Assembly (NCBI GenBank): GCA_034506315.1 | Contig: JAPDPT010000020.1 | Coordinates: forward strand, 1-51,215 | Length of the DNA stretch: 51,215 bases | Direction: 5' to 3' | Source of the DNA: a candidate division KSB1 bacterium | Lineage (GTDB): Bacteria > Zhuqueibacterota > Zhuqueibacteria > Oleimicrobiales > Geothermoviventaceae | In this document: positions 34,783 to 43,983 of the stretch, one piece after another | Numbering within the stretch: position 1 is the stretch's first letter | Layout of the letters: each line of letters opens with the position of its first letter | Made by a program: the position numbers and the translations under genes | The notes under the pieces: generated by a model | Databases searched by the model: none | The model's input: only the letters and a program-made list of their open reading frames with translations | Told to the model about the DNA's origin: nothing

Positions 34783-36396
34783 CTACCAGGTCACGCGCTG
34801 CAAGAGTCGCAAGGCATTGCGTCCGAGGATGTCGCGCCGGGCCTCGACATCGAGCTCGGAGTAGACCACCCAGCCGAACTGGGGCCGCGGGTCGCGCATC
34901 GGGGCATCGGTCCCAAAAAGGACGCGCTGCGACCCCACTCGCTCCACCAGGTACTCGATGATGGTAAGCGGCACGTTCGTGATCGTCAGCTCCAAATAGA
35001 CATTGGAGTGGCGCTCGGCCAGCGCGGCGGCCATGGTTGCGAACTCGAAGGTCGCACCCGAGTGGGCGCACAGGAAGGCCACGCCCGGGTAGCGGTCGGC
35101 GAGCTCGTCCACCTCGGCCTCCGTCTTCTCCAGATCGAAATGGACAAGCGCCAGCAGGCGGTGCTGATCGGCGAACTCCCACCACCTGCGGTACAACGGA
35201 CTGGTCAGGGGAAGCTCATTGCGGGGGAAGTACGGCTTCAGCCCAGGCCAGCGAGCCCAGAGGTGGTATGTCTGGATCTCCCGCTCCACCTCTTCGGGTG
35301 TTTGGTGCGTGGGATCGATCGTAACGTAGCCAAGCAGCTCGTCCGGGTGACGGCGGAGAATCGTGAGCAGCTCCCGATTGCCCCGCGCCGCGTCGGACCA
35401 GATACCCAGGAAGCTGCTCACAAGCAACTTCCTCACTCCCAGCCGCCGAAAGCCGGCGAGCATCGGCTCAGGCCCGGCCTCCGGCATCCGGATGCCCCCC
35501 GCGTGCTCGCATCCCTCCGACACGACGTGGGCGTGGGCGTCCACCATCGCCTCGCCCTCAAAAGGCAGTCCCTGCTGCGCGAGGCGGATGAGCGGATCCT
35601 CGCTCTCGGGTGCCGCGGGCCTCAGATCGGGAGTGCCGAGTAGGCGGCGAAGGTTTTCGCCCGCAATGAGCGATTTGGTAGGCTCATCCAGCTCCGCGTA
35701 GTCCAGAAGCGCCCGTGCTGCACCTGGGCTCTTCACCGGCGCCTCGCTCCCGAACAGGAGGCGCTCGGGCCCGAGTTCCCTGGCCAGGTACTCGAGGATG
35801 CGATGCGCCTGGAGACTCGAGAACTCGACGTACAGGTTCTCGCAGTCGAAGAGAACGCCCAGAAGCTCCCGGAGCTCTCGCCAGTCGGCCTTCTGGACCA
35901 GGACGCGCAGCTTGCGGTATTGCCGGCAAAGCCGATGGACCGTGCTGAGATCCGTCTCCGGCAACTCGATCAAGAGAAGGATACCCTCGGCCTGAAGAGC
36001 CTCCAGGAGGTCCGCTGCTTGGTAATCGTTCAGCGAGAAGCGGAAGCGGGAGGGGAAGATCTTCGCCGCGCGCACTCCTGCTGTGCGCATCATCTCCACA
36101 AGCTGCTGAGGCTTCGGGAAGTCTCGGGCCGCTGCAGGCATTACCACCCAGCAAGGGTGAAGGCGCGGATTGCCCGCGATCTCCTCCAGGAGAATTCGGT
36201 TGCCGAAGAGGGGATCGTAGTGAGCTGCGAGGCTATGAGCGACCAAGGCTGCGTCGATCCCGCACCGGTCCATGGTGCGGAGGACGTCCTGGAGGCTCCA
36301 CCGCTCGCAGGGGTGCTTGCCGGGCCGAGGCCCGATGGTCACGAAGCTGTCGAAGTAAATCCGGCGTGCCCCTCGTGCTGGCTCTACCGGCTCCAT
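34783..36396 (-). CDS. Tandem amidohydrolase-fold protein, first half degenerate
   Basis: A 537-residue protein made of two amidohydrolase_2-like TIM-barrel units. The second (from about residue 280) opens with MVDAHAHVVSEG, the metal-binding HxH, and has LVHFDLEK, FLCAHSGA and the closing FGTDAPMRDP with the catalytic Asp, so it should be an active hydrolase or decarboxylase. The first opens with YFDSFVTIGPRP, where the HxH is lost, and closes with LFGSEAPVKSPG, where the Asp is replaced, so it looks inactive. Both halves end with similar helices (AGENLRRLLG, LGRNALRLLQ), fitting an ancient duplication. The first 13 bases overlap the end of the GH172 gene. The substrate is unknown. Confidence 0.85.
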   Translation of the reverse strand: MEPVEPARGARRIYFDSFVTIGPRPGKHPCERWSLQDVLRTMDRCGIDAALVAHSLAAHYDPLFGNRILLEEIAGNPRLHPCWVVMPAAARDFPKPQQLVEMMRTAGVRAAKIFPSRFRFSLNDYQAADLLEALQAEGILLLIELPETDLSTVHRLCRQYRKLRVLVQKADWRELRELLGVLFDCENLYVEFSSLQAHRILEYLARELGPERLLFGSEAPVKSPGAARALLDYAELDEPTKSLIAGENLRRLLGTPDLRPAAPESEDPLIRLAQQGLPFEGEAMVDAHAHVVSEGCEHAGGIRMPEAGPEPMLAGFRRLGVRKLLVSSFLGIWSDAARGNRELLTILRRHPDELLGYVTIDPTHQTPEEVEREIQTYHLWARWPGLKPYFPRNELPLTSPLYRRWWEFADQHRLLALVHFDLEKTEAEVDELADRYPGVAFLCAHSGATFEFATMAAALAERHSNVYLELTITNVPLTIIEYLVERVGSQRVLFGTDAPMRDPRPQFGWVVYSELDVEARRDILGRNALRLLQRVTW

Positions 36397-37442
36397 CGCC
36401 CCTCCGGAGGCAAGAGCTCTGGGAACGGCGCGTGTGGCTCCGTCTGATACCAGTAGGCGACCGAAGCGATGTCATCGGTCAAGGGCTGGAACTTCCCATC
36501 CGGCCACCAGCCGAGAGCCTGAATCGTCACACGCAGATCCTGGCGGAAACGGATGGGATCGAGGATGTGCCATCGGTAAAGGGCGTGACGGGGTACCTCA
36601 CCGGGCTCCTTGCGGTAGAGGGGATATCCGAGGAATGCGGTGGAGTAGGTCTCGCCGCCGAAGCACCAGGCCCCGCCGAAATAGTCCTCTGTGCCGGTGC
36701 CGCAGATCGTCGGGTAGGCGCCATCGCCGTCGATGTAGAACTTCACTTCGCCCTCGCCCCACCAGCCGTTGCTGAGCTGGGTCCAGGCGAGAAAGGTGCC
36801 CACGTAATGGCCGCGCCCCCGTACGCCGTCGAGGATGACGTGCTCCGGATGCTGGCGCGAGGTCATCGATCGCCGCCACTGGGCGTGGAAGTAGGCGGCG
36901 TCATCGGGCACGGGCGCCAGAGCGTACGTGATCTGGTAGTAGAACCCCGGGATGCGCTCCCAATGTTGGGATTCCAGGGTAATTCGGGCCCGCGATCGGA
37001 AGGGCATCGGCCAGTAGCAATTGAAGCCCCCGGATGGATTCACGGCCACGGGAATGGAGCTCACCGGGTACCGGAGACCGTGCCCGTTGCAGAAGAAGTC
37101 GCCGAGCGGCACCTCTACCGAGGGCGAGGGCTCTTCGTCCCAGTAGAACCGCAGCACGCAATCACGATAGGCCTTCGGATCAACGGTCAGCCAAATGTGC
37201 TGGATGATCCCTGGGCCCTGAACATCCGCCAGGGTCACCGTTTCTCCCGGCTGGAGAGCGATACACGGGCGCACCTTCCAGCCCTCTCCGAGCCTCCACG
37301 CTGGGGATTTTTCGTCCGGCACAGCCCTGGCACCTCCGCCTTTGCGACCGTCTGGATTTTCTGCCGAGATCGAGCGCGTCTCGGCATCCACGAGCAGGGG
37401 AAGGGCCCCCAGTGCACCGCCCAGAATCCTTGCGCTGTCCAT
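36384..37442 (-). CDS. DUF2961 / glycoside hydrolase family 172 protein
   Basis: A 352-residue protein of the DUF2961 family, now grouped with GH172, whose studied members act on alpha-fructofuranosides or D-arabinofuranosides. The family pattern is seen in VQGPGIIQHIWLTVDP, VLRFYWDEEPSPSVEVPLGDFF, NPSGGFNCYWPMPFRSRARITLE and GTGTEDYFGGAWCFGG, with the acidic residues of TED as likely catalytic groups. There is no signal peptide, so it is predicted to be cytosolic. ATG 37442 is preceded by GGAGGTGAGG. It overlaps the tandem amidohydrolase by 13 bases, so the two probably share a substrate or pathway, such as breakdown of a furanoside glycan; that is inference. Confidence 0.85.
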   Translation of the reverse strand: MDSARILGGALGALPLLVDAETRSISAENPDGRKGGGARAVPDEKSPAWRLGEGWKVRPCIALQPGETVTLADVQGPGIIQHIWLTVDPKAYRDCVLRFYWDEEPSPSVEVPLGDFFCNGHGLRYPVSSIPVAVNPSGGFNCYWPMPFRSRARITLESQHWERIPGFYYQITYALAPVPDDAAYFHAQWRRSMTSRQHPEHVILDGVRGRGHYVGTFLAWTQLSNGWWGEGEVKFYIDGDGAYPTICGTGTEDYFGGAWCFGGETYSTAFLGYPLYRKEPGEVPRHALYRWHILDPIRFRQDLRVTIQALGWWPDGKFQPLTDDIASVAYWYQTEPHAPFPELLPPEGRWSR

Positions 37443-37542
37443 CGCCTCACCTCCGTCGGTTGCTGGTCTCACACCCGATGTGTGTCGGACCCCCAGAGTC
37501 GGTGCCTGCCCCAGACGGCAGGCCAGAGCCCTCCGATCCCAG

Positions 37543-38160
37543 CTACAACAATTCCGGGCCGGGAGAAATCCGACACGGGTTAGCCTGGGTTCGCCCCGGC
37601 GCCGCCATCTTCTCGCCCACGATCCTCCGTTGAACGCCGCGACGGGGGCGAATCTCGGTACGAAAACCCCGTGCCGCCAGTTGTCGAGCGATCACTTCCG
37701 GGGGCACAAAATGGCTGGTCAACCCCATTAGGCGTTCCAGGAGAGAGGCTGCCCGCACCAGCCAGAGACCTGCGTCGGGCTCCTCCACGATAACGCGTCC
37801 GCCCACGCGCAGCACACGGGATAGCTCCGAAAGGACGCGACGATGATCGTCAAAGTGGTGAAAGGCATCGACGATGAGGACGAGGTCAACTCCCTCGTCA
37901 CGAAAGGGGAGCTCCTCGGCTCGTCCGCGGACCAGGAGCAGGCCACCCTGTCTTCGGGCCATGGCGAGCATTCCGGCGGAGCGATCCAGAACGATCGCCC
38001 GCTGCGCCTTTGTCCGGAGAACGGACGCGACCCTCCCCGTACCCCCGCCCAGGTCAAGGAGTGTCTGTACCGGATCCCCCATTGCTTCGGCCCACTCGTC
38101 CGGGGAAGGCGGGGGCAGGAAGTTTTCGTAAACCCTCGCGAGTTTGTCGAAGAGGTCCAC
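37543..38160 (-). CDS. Class I SAM-dependent methyltransferase
   Basis: A 205-residue small methyltransferase. The SAM site is LLDLGGGTGRVASVL (motif I, about residues 34-48), followed by the acidic VLDRSAG, GRAEELPFRDEGVDLVLIVDAFHHFDD and VLRVGGRVIVEEPD. The pattern resembles the UbiE/MenG and ArsM type of small-molecule methyltransferase, but specificity is not readable. The start is GTG 38160, with GGAG six bases upstream. It lies 100 bases before the GH172 gene and 39 bases after the sigma54-type response regulator, on the same strand. Confidence 0.85.
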   Translation of the reverse strand: MDLFDKLARVYENFLPPPSPDEWAEAMGDPVQTLLDLGGGTGRVASVLRTKAQRAIVLDRSAGMLAMARRQGGLLLVRGRAEELPFRDEGVDLVLIVDAFHHFDDHRRVLSELSRVLRVGGRVIVEEPDAGLWLVRAASLLERLMGLTSHFVPPEVIARQLAARGFRTEIRPRRGVQRRIVGEKMAAPGRTQANPCRISPGPELL

Positions 38161-38199
38161 GGTCGCTCCGTCCGTGGGGGGTGAGCTCCTCGAGGGACT

Positions 38200-39558
38200 C
38201 TATCGCAGTCCGTACTTCTGGAGCTTGTAGCGCAGGTTCCTTTCCGTGATTCCGAGCAGCTCGGCGGCCCGGGTCTGTACGCCTTGCGCCTTCTCCAAGG
38301 CTTCCAGGATCAGGCGCTTCTCGAAAGCGGCCACCTTTTCGGGCAGGGTGGCGTTCTCGTCGCTTTCGGGGACGGGGGCAAGGCGGCTGCGCAGGGTGGG
38401 AGGAAGTTCAGCCGTGGTAATCAGGTTGCTCCGCGCCAGCACCACCGCCTGCTCCACAATGTTCTGCAACTCCCGCACATTGCCGGGGTAGTCGTATTTC
38501 AGCAATAGATCGAGGGCTTCGCGGGAGAAGCCGTCTAAGTGTTTTCCGTACTCCTGAGCGAAGCGGTGCAGGAAGTGGTCCAGAAGATGGGGGATGTCCT
38601 CCTTGCGCTCCCGCAGAGGAGGAAGCCAAATCCGGACTACATTGAGCCGGTAGTACAGATCCTCTCGGAACGATTTCTCTTCGACCATGCGGTCGAGGTC
38701 GCGGTTCGTGGCCGCCACGATGCGCACGTCCACCTTGAGGGTCTCGCTACCCCCAACGCGCTCAAAGGTGCCCTCCTGGAGCACCCGCAACAGCTTCACT
38801 TGTACCTGAGGCGGCAGGTCGCCCACCTCATCGATGAAGAGGGTGCCGCCGTCGGCCAGCTCGAAGCGACCTTTCCGCAGGCGGTCGGCCCCGGTGAAGG
38901 CGCCCTTCTCATGCCCGAACAGTTCGCTTTCCAGCAGGCTTTCGGGAAGAGCCGCGCAGTTCACGACCACAAAGGGTTTGTCCTTACGAGGACTGGCGGC
39001 GTGAATTGCGCGGGCGATTAATTCCTTGCCTGTGCCGCTTTCGCCCAGGATCAGTACGGTGGCCCGCGTCGGCGCCGCCCGTGCGGCAATGCTCAGGGCC
39101 TCGTGCATTCGCTGGCTTACCGACACGATGTTGGCAAAGTCATGGCGGGTCGCCAGCTGTTCACGGAGCCACCGGTTTTCGGAGAGGAGCTGTTTGCGCT
39201 CGTGAGCCCGACCTACGACGAGCTCCAGCTGGTCGAGATCGATAGGCTTGGTCAAGTAGTCAATCGCCCCCTGCTTCATCGCCTCCACGGCATTCTCCAC
39301 GCTCCCGAAGGCCGTCAGGACGATGAAGTCGACCTCCGGATTAATCTCTTTGCCCTTCCGGAGAAGCTCCAACCCCTCCATTTCCGGCATGCGCATATCG
39401 GTCAGCACCAGGTCAATCGCATGGGCGCGCAGCTTCTCGAGAGCCTCGCGGGCTGAGCCCGACACCAGGACCTGGAAGCCCCGTTTGCGCAGGAAACCCG
39501 CCAAGACCTCAGCCTGTTGCAGCTCGTCATCGACCACCAGAATGGTGTACGAACTCAT
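38200..39558 (-). CDS. NtrC-family sigma54-dependent response regulator
   Basis: A 452-residue transcription activator. The receiver domain (1-120) has phosphoacceptor Asp54 in LTDMRMPEMEG and Lys in LTKPIDL. The AAA+ domain has Walker A GESGTGKE, the sigma54-contacting loop GAFTGA in ELFGHEKGAFTGADR, Walker B GGTLFIDEVGDLP and the arginine-finger region LYYRLNVVRIWLPPLRERKEDI. A Fis-type helix-turn-helix ends the protein (RAAELLGITERNLRYKLQKYGL). The start overlaps the stop of the cognate kinase (ATGA). It would act at -24/-12 promoters; I found none in the window, so its targets are unknown. It is a ZraR/AtoC-type regulator. Confidence 0.95.
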   Translation of the reverse strand: MSSYTILVVDDELQQAEVLAGFLRKRGFQVLVSGSAREALEKLRAHAIDLVLTDMRMPEMEGLELLRKGKEINPEVDFIVLTAFGSVENAVEAMKQGAIDYLTKPIDLDQLELVVGRAHERKQLLSENRWLREQLATRHDFANIVSVSQRMHEALSIAARAAPTRATVLILGESGTGKELIARAIHAASPRKDKPFVVVNCAALPESLLESELFGHEKGAFTGADRLRKGRFELADGGTLFIDEVGDLPPQVQVKLLRVLQEGTFERVGGSETLKVDVRIVAATNRDLDRMVEEKSFREDLYYRLNVVRIWLPPLRERKEDIPHLLDHFLHRFAQEYGKHLDGFSREALDLLLKYDYPGNVRELQNIVEQAVVLARSNLITTAELPPTLRSRLAPVPESDENATLPEKVAAFEKRLILEALEKAQGVQTRAAELLGITERNLRYKLQKYGLR

Positions 39559-41567
39559 GCTGATCCACCCCTGGGAAGGTGAAGGACGAACGTAGTCCCC
39601 TGCCCGAGCTGGCTGCGGACGTCGATGGAGCCGTCGTGCGCCGACACGATGCGGTGCACAAGGCTGAGGCCGATGCCGGTCCCCTCCGGACGGGTCGTGA
39701 AGTACAGGTCAAAGATCTTCGGCAGCACGTCCGGCGGAATCCCCGATCCCGTATCCGATACCGATATCCTGACCTCGTCTTCCTCGTCTTCGAGGAGGAG
39801 GAGGATCTGGTCCCCTTCCCTGCACGCCTGGATAGCATTTTGGACCAGGTTCACAAGGGCCTGTTTCAGCTGGTTGGCATCGACCTCCGCCACAACCCTT
39901 TGCCCGGCGCGCGTAACCAGATCGATCCCCTTTTCGGCGGCCGCGCTGCGCATCAGATCGGCCGTCTCGTGGACCACCTCCCGCAGATCCACCCTGCACT
40001 TGTTAAGTTGGGGAGGACGGGCAAACTCCAAGAACTGCCGCACGATATCGTTGACCCGCCGGGTCTCCGTAACCAGAGCCCGAGTGAGGGATTGGTACTC
40101 CTCTTCGTCGCGCTGGGGTACGAACTCCCTAGCCAGGCGCTGCGCCACCACGGAGATTGCGTTGAGGGGGTTCCGGACCTCGTGGGCGATGCTGGAGGCC
40201 AGCTGACCCATGGCCGTAAGCCGTCGCTCGCGGGCCAGCTGCTGTTCCAGGCGCATCTGCTCGGTCAGATCCCGGAAAACCGCGAAAGCGCCTTCCGGCT
40301 TCCCCTCCTCATCGGGAAGTACGGAGGCGCTGGCTTTCAGAACCCTTTCCTTGCCGCTCAGCCTGCACCGCAGCTCCCGCTCCTCCACGGAAGCGTGCAG
40401 GTTGAGCGCCTCCGAAATGACTTCGGCCAGGCCAGGGACGTGCTGGCCCAGGGGCTCGCCCGGACGTGTCGCGCCTTCCCCAAGAATTCGTTCCGCGGCA
40501 GGATTGGCCCATAGGAGCCTCCCTTCCCGGTCGACTGCAACCACCCCGTCTCCCATTCGCTCAAGAATCCCGGCGCTGAGGGTCCGGACGGAGTGGTAAG
40601 CACGGCGGGTTTGCGCGGCAATCTGGCTTGTCCAAAGATAAGCGACGGCAAAGGTTCCCGCCAGGAGAAGCACCAGGGTGGACACGAGGATGCGGCTGAC
40701 CATACGCGCCTGGGCGCTACGCAGGGGAGCCTGGCTTACTCCGACCCGCAACAGAGCTAGCTGATCTTGCCCAAGCGGGAAAGGCCGGACGGCCTCGAAC
40801 ACCCGCTCACCCCCAAACGTGGTCTGTCGCCACACCCGTTGCCGCTGCCGGAGGGCGCGGGAAAGGGCCGAATCGGAAGCGATGCTCGAGAGCGCGAAGA
40901 CATTGCCCGTCGCGGCCAGAATCCCCAGCGTATCCTGAAGGGCAATGTAGACGATCTCCTCGCTGCGGGCGATGTTCCGGATCATCGTGCCCACCCCGAT
41001 TTGCTTCCGGAACGGGAGAAGGCGATCGACCCGGCATCCAACGACCACCACTCCCCCGGGACCCCGCGCCATACCCCGGTACCATTGGTCATCGGCGGTT
41101 TCCAGGACGTCTGCCTGCTCCCCGTCCTCGCTCTCCAGCAGGGCCGCGACGGCCTCGTCCATCTGCGACCAGCCTTCGGGAGGAGGGCTGGGCCAGAACG
41201 CGACCGTCCCCTCTTCCCTCCACAGGACGATCACGTCCAGGGATTCGCGCTTCGCAATACGGTGGAGCTCTTGTTGAGCGAGCGGCCGGTGGCGGGCCAA
41301 GGATTCTACGGAGCGAGCCGCGGAAATCAGTCGCCCCAGAAGCATCTCCTCGACGGTGTCCAGTGCCAGGAGGGAGAGAACTCCGCCCTGCTCGATCGCG
41401 GCTGCCAGCTCCAGGGCATGGTCGCGCGCCAGAGCTACAAGCTCTCGCCGCGCGGTCCAATAGTCGAGGAGCACGGCTCCCATGACCAGCACGAATACCA
41501 AAACCAGGGCGAGAGTTAAACTCCGACCACCCCGCAAGGAGAAGATTCCCCGAAGCCAGGGCGTCAT
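39555..41567 (-). CDS. Membrane sensor histidine kinase (NtrB/ZraS-like)
   Basis: A 670-residue kinase. One membrane helix lies near residues 17-35 (LALVLVFVLVMGAVLLDYW) and a second near 290-312 (ILVSTLVLLLAGTFAVAYLW), enclosing a periplasmic sensor of about 255 residues. A PAS domain (about 325-430) precedes HisKA with LASSIAHEVRNPLNAISVV, and HATPase_c has NLVQNAIQACR, VSDTGSGIPPD, FDLYFTTRPEGTGIGLSLVHRI. It is translationally coupled to the sigma54 response regulator downstream. The ligand is unknown. No strong ribosome binding site precedes its ATG. Confidence 0.92.
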   Translation of the reverse strand: MTPWLRGIFSLRGGRSLTLALVLVFVLVMGAVLLDYWTARRELVALARDHALELAAAIEQGGVLSLLALDTVEEMLLGRLISAARSVESLARHRPLAQQELHRIAKRESLDVIVLWREEGTVAFWPSPPPEGWSQMDEAVAALLESEDGEQADVLETADDQWYRGMARGPGGVVVVGCRVDRLLPFRKQIGVGTMIRNIARSEEIVYIALQDTLGILAATGNVFALSSIASDSALSRALRQRQRVWRQTTFGGERVFEAVRPFPLGQDQLALLRVGVSQAPLRSAQARMVSRILVSTLVLLLAGTFAVAYLWTSQIAAQTRRAYHSVRTLSAGILERMGDGVVAVDREGRLLWANPAAERILGEGATRPGEPLGQHVPGLAEVISEALNLHASVEERELRCRLSGKERVLKASASVLPDEEGKPEGAFAVFRDLTEQMRLEQQLARERRLTAMGQLASSIAHEVRNPLNAISVVAQRLAREFVPQRDEEEYQSLTRALVTETRRVNDIVRQFLEFARPPQLNKCRVDLREVVHETADLMRSAAAEKGIDLVTRAGQRVVAEVDANQLKQALVNLVQNAIQACREGDQILLLLEDEEDEVRISVSDTGSGIPPDVLPKIFDLYFTTRPEGTGIGLSLVHRIVSAHDGSIDVRSQLGQGTTFVLHLPRGGSA

Positions 41568-41949
41568 CTGGGTCCCGACCCTATTCCAGCCTCATGGGCA
41601 TAGCCGACCTCCCCCCTACGTACTCCAAGATCCGAGTCGACCCACCGTTGCTCCCATCCCGTCGCATCGGGCGAAGTTACGAAAAACGGGCACGAGGCCC
41701 AAAGCCGATCTTCCAGAATTGTCTCCGAGGCAAGGGAAAAAGCACTGGGCACGTCCGGAGCGACGGACTTCCCCCGCCCACTGTGCAGGCGATGTACCCT
41801 GCCGTCACGGCAGGGAGCGCCTTTCCCGCCAAGGAGGGGCGGAATGAGAGCTTCAGCTCCAAGAGCCGCTCGCCCAGCCATCGCAGCAGCTTGGACCTTG
41901 CTTGCCACCGCGCCGCGAGAGCGTCGGGCCCCCTCCGGATCCTCAAATT
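41568..41949 (-). other. Gene-free interval with a perfect hairpin
   Basis: 382 bases between the small membrane protein and the kinase, both on the minus strand. It contains a perfect 8-bp stem with a 3-base loop (arms 41797-41804 and 41808-41815), possibly the end of the small-protein transcript. No sigma54-type -24/-12 site or supportable ORF was seen. A long ORF crossing it (41564-42400) is an out-of-frame shadow. Confidence 0.5.
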
Positions 41950-42330
41950 CTACCGAAACGCCAGCGGTTTGAGCCACCCAGCGAGAACCAGAACGATGAC
42001 CAGTAGGCTGTAAAATGTAAACACGGCCATCGTCACCAGCAGCTCCCTGCGCTGATTCTTGCTCCTTCCGGGCTTGACCATGTCCACGATCCCTTTGTGC
42101 ATCAGGACGAGACCCAGGACATTCGTGGCCCAGTAGGTGAGAATCAGAGCCGGGAGAAAAAGCCGCGGGGAAAACCAGGCGACCAGGCTGGCTACCCCGT
42201 AGGCAATGGGCAGGTTCACTACGACGTCGTTCCACCACGACAACGGCGAAAGGATGTAGCCCAGGGCGATCAGAGCTGTTTTCTTCAGGCGTTCCCAAGT
42301 ACGCGGCCGGATTGAAGCATGCCGTTCCAT
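41950..42330 (-). CDS. Small integral membrane protein
   Basis: 126 residues, family not recognised. A basic N-terminus (MERHASIRPRTWERLKKTA) is followed by about four helices, among them IALGYILSPLSWWNDVVVNL, GVASLVAWF, LFLPALILTYWATNVLGLVLM and LLVTMAVFTFYSLLVIVLVLAGW. A conserved-looking SPLSWWND motif at the first helix edge and GIVDMVKPGRSK between the last helices may be functional. ATG 42330 is preceded by GTGAGGGCG; an upstream GTG at 42345 is possible. It lies upstream of the two-component system on the same strand, 380 bases away. Confidence 0.72.
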   Translation of the reverse strand: MERHASIRPRTWERLKKTALIALGYILSPLSWWNDVVVNLPIAYGVASLVAWFSPRLFLPALILTYWATNVLGLVLMHKGIVDMVKPGRSKNQRRELLVTMAVFTFYSLLVIVLVLAGWLKPLAFR

Positions 42331-42505
42331 CGCCCTCACCCCCACGGTGGTCTTCTCTCCGGTCCGAGCCGAGCCTCAGGCCTTTCTCGTCCGCGTCCAA
42401 GCCTGGTGGACCAATCCGATCCCTTCGCGCCGGAGTCCTTTGCCGACTGCACCGGCCTGGCAGATGATCTCCCCCGCTCTACATAATCGCAGCGGTGATG
42501 ACCGC

Positions 42506-43324
42506 CTACTCCTCCATCATCTCAAGGGGCGACTTCTCTTTCTTGAGCCCAGCCGGCAGGTCAAATTCCGACGGGGCCACTTTCGCCTCCTGAACCTTCG
42601 TGGCCTCGCTGACCCTGTGCACGGAGCCTGCGCCGAGCTCTACCGTTGTGACGGTCTTCAGGGGAAGGCCGTGGAGGATCTGGATCTCGCTCTTCCCATC
42701 GCCCCCAAGCAGACCGTAGGCCTTCAGCGTAGCCACCAGCTCCTCGCCCACATCGTAGGCATCCGTTACCCAGGTTTCGATGATGGGTTGCTCGTTGAGC
42801 AGACCAAGGTACTTGCGGCAAGTGTAACCAAGCACCTGGGCTTCCTCGCCCGTGTCTTTCCACACCAGGCGAACGTTCCCCTGCATTGCTTCTTCCAGCG
42901 CCCGGCCGCTCCCGCTCTGAGCCATCTGCTCGGCCATCTTGCGCTGCTCCGGTGGCAAGCTCTGCAATTGAGCGGCCAACTCAGCCTGCATCTCGCGGGC
43001 GCGGGCGCGCATCTTGGCGTACAGCCGAGCCACATCCTGGAACGTCATCTCAGTGTACGTCTTGTTCTTGAGATCGATATCCCAGATGATTTCCTTATCG
43101 GCCCGAATAATGGTGACCCGACTGTCCGGCTGCCGAACGATCTTGACCATGCCAGGCCGGTAGTAGGTGATCTCCGTGGTCTCCCGCGTTTGCTCCCCCG
43201 CGAACGGCATCTTCGTGTGCTCGCGGGACCTCATCTCCACGATGCCCTCGAACCTCTTTCCGGCGGCAAGGGCCGGCAAAGCGAGCATCAGTGAGAGCAT
43301 CAGGGTCGCCAGTTTTCTGCTCAT
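42506..43324 (-). CDS. Secreted DUF4412-domain protein
   Basis: A 272-residue exported protein with a clear signal peptide (KLATLMLSLMLALPALA, then AGKRFEG). The mature part resembles the DUF4412 family: an early beta-strand segment FEGIVEMRSREHTK, the YYRPGMVKIVRQPDSRVTIIRADKEIIWDIDLKNKTYTEM-like region describing a beta-rich lipoprotein-sensor fold (seen at about residues 54-93), and YTCRKYLG near the middle. A helical, Gln/Met-rich insertion (about 100-145) separates the halves. Its biochemical function is unknown. ATG 43324 has GAGGAGG six bases upstream. It diverges from the adenosine-specific kinase gene. Confidence 0.8.
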   Translation of the reverse strand: MSRKLATLMLSLMLALPALAAGKRFEGIVEMRSREHTKMPFAGEQTRETTEITYYRPGMVKIVRQPDSRVTIIRADKEIIWDIDLKNKTYTEMTFQDVARLYAKMRARAREMQAELAAQLQSLPPEQRKMAEQMAQSGSGRALEEAMQGNVRLVWKDTGEEAQVLGYTCRKYLGLLNEQPIIETWVTDAYDVGEELVATLKAYGLLGGDGKSEIQILHGLPLKTVTTVELGAGSVHRVSEATKVQEAKVAPSEFDLPAGLKKEKSPLEMMEE

Positions 43325-43500
43325 CGACAGCCTCCTCGGGTTTCGTCTGGCATTGCTTGTTTTCCGACAACGCGTAATTTCGTGGGGAACAGAAGGGGAA
43401 CGACGGGCCTGAATCTTGAGCGCCAGAGCGGCGGAGAAAGTTTCCGCAAATCGCGCTGAGGGAATCCTCACGTGGTCGGCTTAACTAAGGGAGGTGAACC

Positions 43501-43983
43501 GTGGAGCTCCAGATCGTATCGATCGAAAAACCAGACCAGGTGAATGTGGTGCTGGGGATGGCGCACTTCATCAAGACCGTGGAGGATGTTCACGAAGCGC
43601 TGGTCAACGCCGTGCCGGGAATCAAATTCGGGTTTGCCTTCTGCGAATCTTCCGGGCCGCGTCTGGTGCGCCTGACGGGCACCGACCCGGATCTGGTCGA
43701 GGTGGCCAAGAAGAACGCCCTCGCCGTCGGCGCCGGCCACTTTTTCGTCCTCGCTCTCGGCAACGTGTACCCGATCAATATCCTCCGCGCCCTGTGGACC
43801 GTGCCGGAAATGGTCCGGCTCTTTTGCGCCACCGCCAACCCCGTACAGGTCATCGTAGCCCAGACGGATCAAGGACGTGCGGTCCTGGGCGTCGTGGATG
43901 GGCAACCGCCACTCGGCGTCGAAACCGAGAAAGACGCCCAGGAGCGGAAGGAATTTCTCCGCAAGATCGGCTACAAGCTTTGA
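43501..43983 (+). CDS. Adenosine-specific kinase (DUF355)
   Basis: A 160-residue protein of the adenosine-specific kinase/DUF355 family, common in hyperthermophiles and in scattered thermophilic bacteria. Characteristic segments are VNVVLGMAHFIKTVEDVHEA, FGFAFCESSGPRLVR, VGAGHFFVLALGNVYPINILRA and VIVAQTDQGRAVLGVVDG. It is cytosolic with no added domains. The start is GTG 43501 behind AAGGGAGGTG. The activity name rests on a structural study and is not strongly tested. It stands as a single-gene unit. Confidence 0.9.
   Translation: MELQIVSIEKPDQVNVVLGMAHFIKTVEDVHEALVNAVPGIKFGFAFCESSGPRLVRLTGTDPDLVEVAKKNALAVGAGHFFVLALGNVYPINILRALWTVPEMVRLFCATANPVQVIVAQTDQGRAVLGVVDGQPPLGVETEKDAQERKEFLRKIGYKL

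Noticed and set aside
41564-42400. 278-codon ORF on the minus strand
   Set aside because: Overlaps the small membrane protein in another frame; composition is Arg/Gly-rich noise.
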